A stretch of 64,000 nt of DNA from Cohnella phaseoli (GTDB lineage Bacteria > Bacillota > Bacilli > Paenibacillales > Paenibacillaceae). Of the stretch, positions 62,674-64,000 are shown one piece after another; the stretch's first letter is position 1, and each line of letters begins with the position of its first letter. Made by a program: the position numbers and the translations under genes. A model generated the notes under the pieces. The model worked only from the letters and a program-made list of their open reading frames with translations, did no database searches and was not told the DNA's origin. The stretch covers positions 1 to 64,000 of the forward strand of contig NZ_QRDZ01000010.1 of the NCBI RefSeq assembly GCF_003386235.1, read 5' to 3'.

Positions 62674-63497
62674 GCAGAGTGCCGATGACCAATCCGTCGC
62701 TGCTGGCACGCGAATTCGCGGAAACCGGCAGACTGTCGAGCCTGTCCTACATCGACATGCATACGCATATGGGACCGTTCTACGGGACGTATTTGCCGGA
62801 GGCCGAGCTGGAGACGATGATTGCGACGATGGACAGGGAGAACATCGAATGGATCATCTCCGCTCCCCACAGCGCATTGTTCGATCCGATCGGGCGCAAT
62901 TCGGAAATTCGGGCGGCGATGGCGAAGCACCCCGACCGGATCAAAGGCTATTTTGTCGTCAATCCGCATTACGTCGACAATCTGGACGAGGAGCTGGCCG
63001 ACTATGACGAAGTCGAGGGCTATGTCGGATTCAAGGTGCTCCCGGACTATCACAAGTACCCGCTGACCGGCGAGAAGTACCGAAAGATGTATGAATTCGC
63101 GAACGAGCGCGGACTTCTGCTGCTGTCGCATACATGGGGACACAGCTCGTACAATCCGCCGCAGATGATGGGACAATTGGCGCGCGAATATCCGAATATG
63201 ACGTTCCTGCTCGGGCACTCCGCGCCGGGGGAAACGGATGTCGCCATCAAGCTGGCCAAGGAGCTGCCAAACGTCTATCTGGAGCTTTGCGATACGGGAC
63301 GTCTGAACGGAATGATCGGTAAAATGGTGCGCGAGGCCGGATCGGAGAAAGTGCTGTTCGGCACCGATTTCCCCTGGTACGACCCGAATTATATGCTGGG
63401 AAGCGTGCTGTTCTCCGGCATCGGCGACGACGACATCGTCAACATTATCCGGAACAACGCCGTGCGGCTCGTGTCCGGCATCCGGGGCAGACGGTGA
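62670..63497 (+). CDS. Amidohydrolase-family protein (amidohydrolase_2 type), member 2
   Basis: 275-aa metal-dependent hydrolase or decarboxylase of the amidohydrolase_2 group with intact ligands: IDMHTHMGPF (HxH), LLSHTWGHSS, LLGHSAPGE and FGTDFPWYDP (catalytic Asp). The start overlaps the previous stop as ATGA with GAGGTGAGC upstream. Paired with the CSC/GSEFP variant just before it, this looks like one active and one altered subunit. It follows the lactonase in the same operon. Confidence 0.82.
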   Translation: MSRVPMTNPSLLAREFAETGRLSSLSYIDMHTHMGPFYGTYLPEAELETMIATMDRENIEWIISAPHSALFDPIGRNSEIRAAMAKHPDRIKGYFVVNPHYVDNLDEELADYDEVEGYVGFKVLPDYHKYPLTGEKYRKMYEFANERGLLLLSHTWGHSSYNPPQMMGQLAREYPNMTFLLGHSAPGETDVAIKLAKELPNVYLELCDTGRLNGMIGKMVREAGSEKVLFGTDFPWYDPNYMLGSVLFSGIGDDDIVNIIRNNAVRLVSGIRGRR

Positions 63498-63586
63498 AAG
63501 GCTGCAGGACGGGGACCGGATCGTGGTCAAGCGCTTACGGAACGAAGCAGGAGCAACATCGCATATGAAAAGGAGCAGAACTCATC

Positions 63587-64000
63587 ATGAATGAAATCAT
63601 TGAATCGTTTGAAACCGCCAAGGGAAACGTGTTCGGCGACTTGCTAACGAATCGGGCGGAGCATCGGCCGCTCAAGGTCGGCCTGCTGACGCTCGGATTT
63701 TTCGAATATTGGCGGATGTTCCCGGGCAGTCTGCACGCGAACGTCACGTCGGACCTGACCGCCGTATACGAACGGCTGAAGGCGGCGCTGCCGGATGATC
63801 TTGTCGTCTGGCCGGGGTTGGTCGATACGTTGGACGCGGCGGACGCGGCCGGGCGGAAGCTGAAGGAAGAAGCCATCGACCTGATCGTCTACGTCGCCGG
63901 GACCTATTGTCCCGATTACATGGCGATCCAGGCGCTGGAGAACTTTCGCCATCTGCCGCTGCTGATGTTCAATACGCAGGGCACAGGCGAGATCAATCTG
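63587..64000 (+). CDS. L-fucose/L-arabinose isomerase-like protein, 3' end outside the window
   Basis: The first 138 codons of a sugar isomerase-fold protein: LKVGLLTLGFFEYWRMFP, DLVVWPGLVDTLDAAD and DLIVYVAGTYCPDYMAIQAL, then PLLMFNTQGTGEINL at the window edge. This N-terminal pattern is typical of the L-fucose isomerase/L-arabinose isomerase superfamily, many of which are uncharacterised. AAAAGGAGCAG precedes the ATG at 63587. It follows the amidohydrolase after 89 bp and probably continues the same catabolic operon. Confidence 0.78.
   Translation, partial: MNEIIESFETAKGNVFGDLLTNRAEHRPLKVGLLTLGFFEYWRMFPGSLHANVTSDLTAVYERLKAALPDDLVVWPGLVDTLDAADAAGRKLKEEAIDLIVYVAGTYCPDYMAIQALENFRHLPLLMFNTQGTGEINL

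Noticed and set aside
63526-63539. cre-like sequence around TCAAGCGCTTACGG before the isomerase-like gene
   Set aside because: Too many mismatches outside the core (only about 9 of 14 positions); not listed as a site.

Overview
The window looks like a stretch of a Paenibacillaceae chromosome (Paenibacillus/Cohnella type). Supporting signs are three ATPase-less CUT1 sugar importers of the LplB/YtcP type, each with a lipoprotein binding protein; YesM/YesN two-component pairs; large S-layer-homology (SLH) proteins; a Spo0E-like small ORF; purine-rich Shine-Dalgarno sites; and cre and Fur boxes. No rRNA, tRNA or CRISPR was seen.

Layout. 1-20.6 kb is a carbohydrate block. A reverse-strand permease pair (658-2528) diverges from its binding protein, a YesM/YesN pair and a GH39-like glycosidase (2747-9372). 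A 1600-aa secreted heparinase/alginate-lyase-like enzyme follows (9642-14444), then a membrane-anchored AraC regulator and a second importer (14540-20597). 20.8-24.7 kb holds a TetR repressor with a long palindromic operator facing a double SnoaL protein, then a response regulator/histidine kinase pair. 24.8-28.8 kb is a 1337-aa RCC1-repeat/SLH protein. 28.8-38.4 kb is AT-richer and patchy: an XRE regulator with a 30-bp operator, a Spo0E-like ORF, a duplicated P-loop kinase fragment, two SGNH hydrolases, a head-to-head junction of two decapitated genes, a truncated retropepsin operon, a serine-recombinase tail, an antitoxin whose MazF-type toxin is cut after about eight codons, a VOC protein, and a ketopantoate-reductase-like enzyme divergent from a TetR regulator. 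38.5-42.3 kb encodes a 1262-aa GLUG-repeat/SLH protein. 42.4-46.4 kb is a Fur-boxed siderophore locus: an AraC sensor with a binding-protein-like domain, a lipoprotein binding protein, and a ferredoxin-NADP reductase-like flavoprotein.

47.0-64.0 kb is the most interesting part. It has a third YesM/YesN pair followed by a SelA-like PLP enzyme, a third importer, two paralogous large proteins of a family I do not recognise (47042-49168 on the reverse strand, 57830-59869 on the forward strand), and an operon of an SGNH hydrolase, a phosphotriesterase-family lactonase, two amidohydrolases and an L-fucose-isomerase-like protein that runs off the window. Three transcription units here (49168 leftward, 54227 rightward, 60134 rightward) start from promoters that share a 36-bp motif lying exactly 56 bp (motif start to -10 start) upstream of a perfect TATAAT. 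I read this as one regulon, probably driven by the YesN-type regulator at 51198, for uptake and breakdown of one unidentified carbohydrate or carbohydrate-derived lactone/ester.
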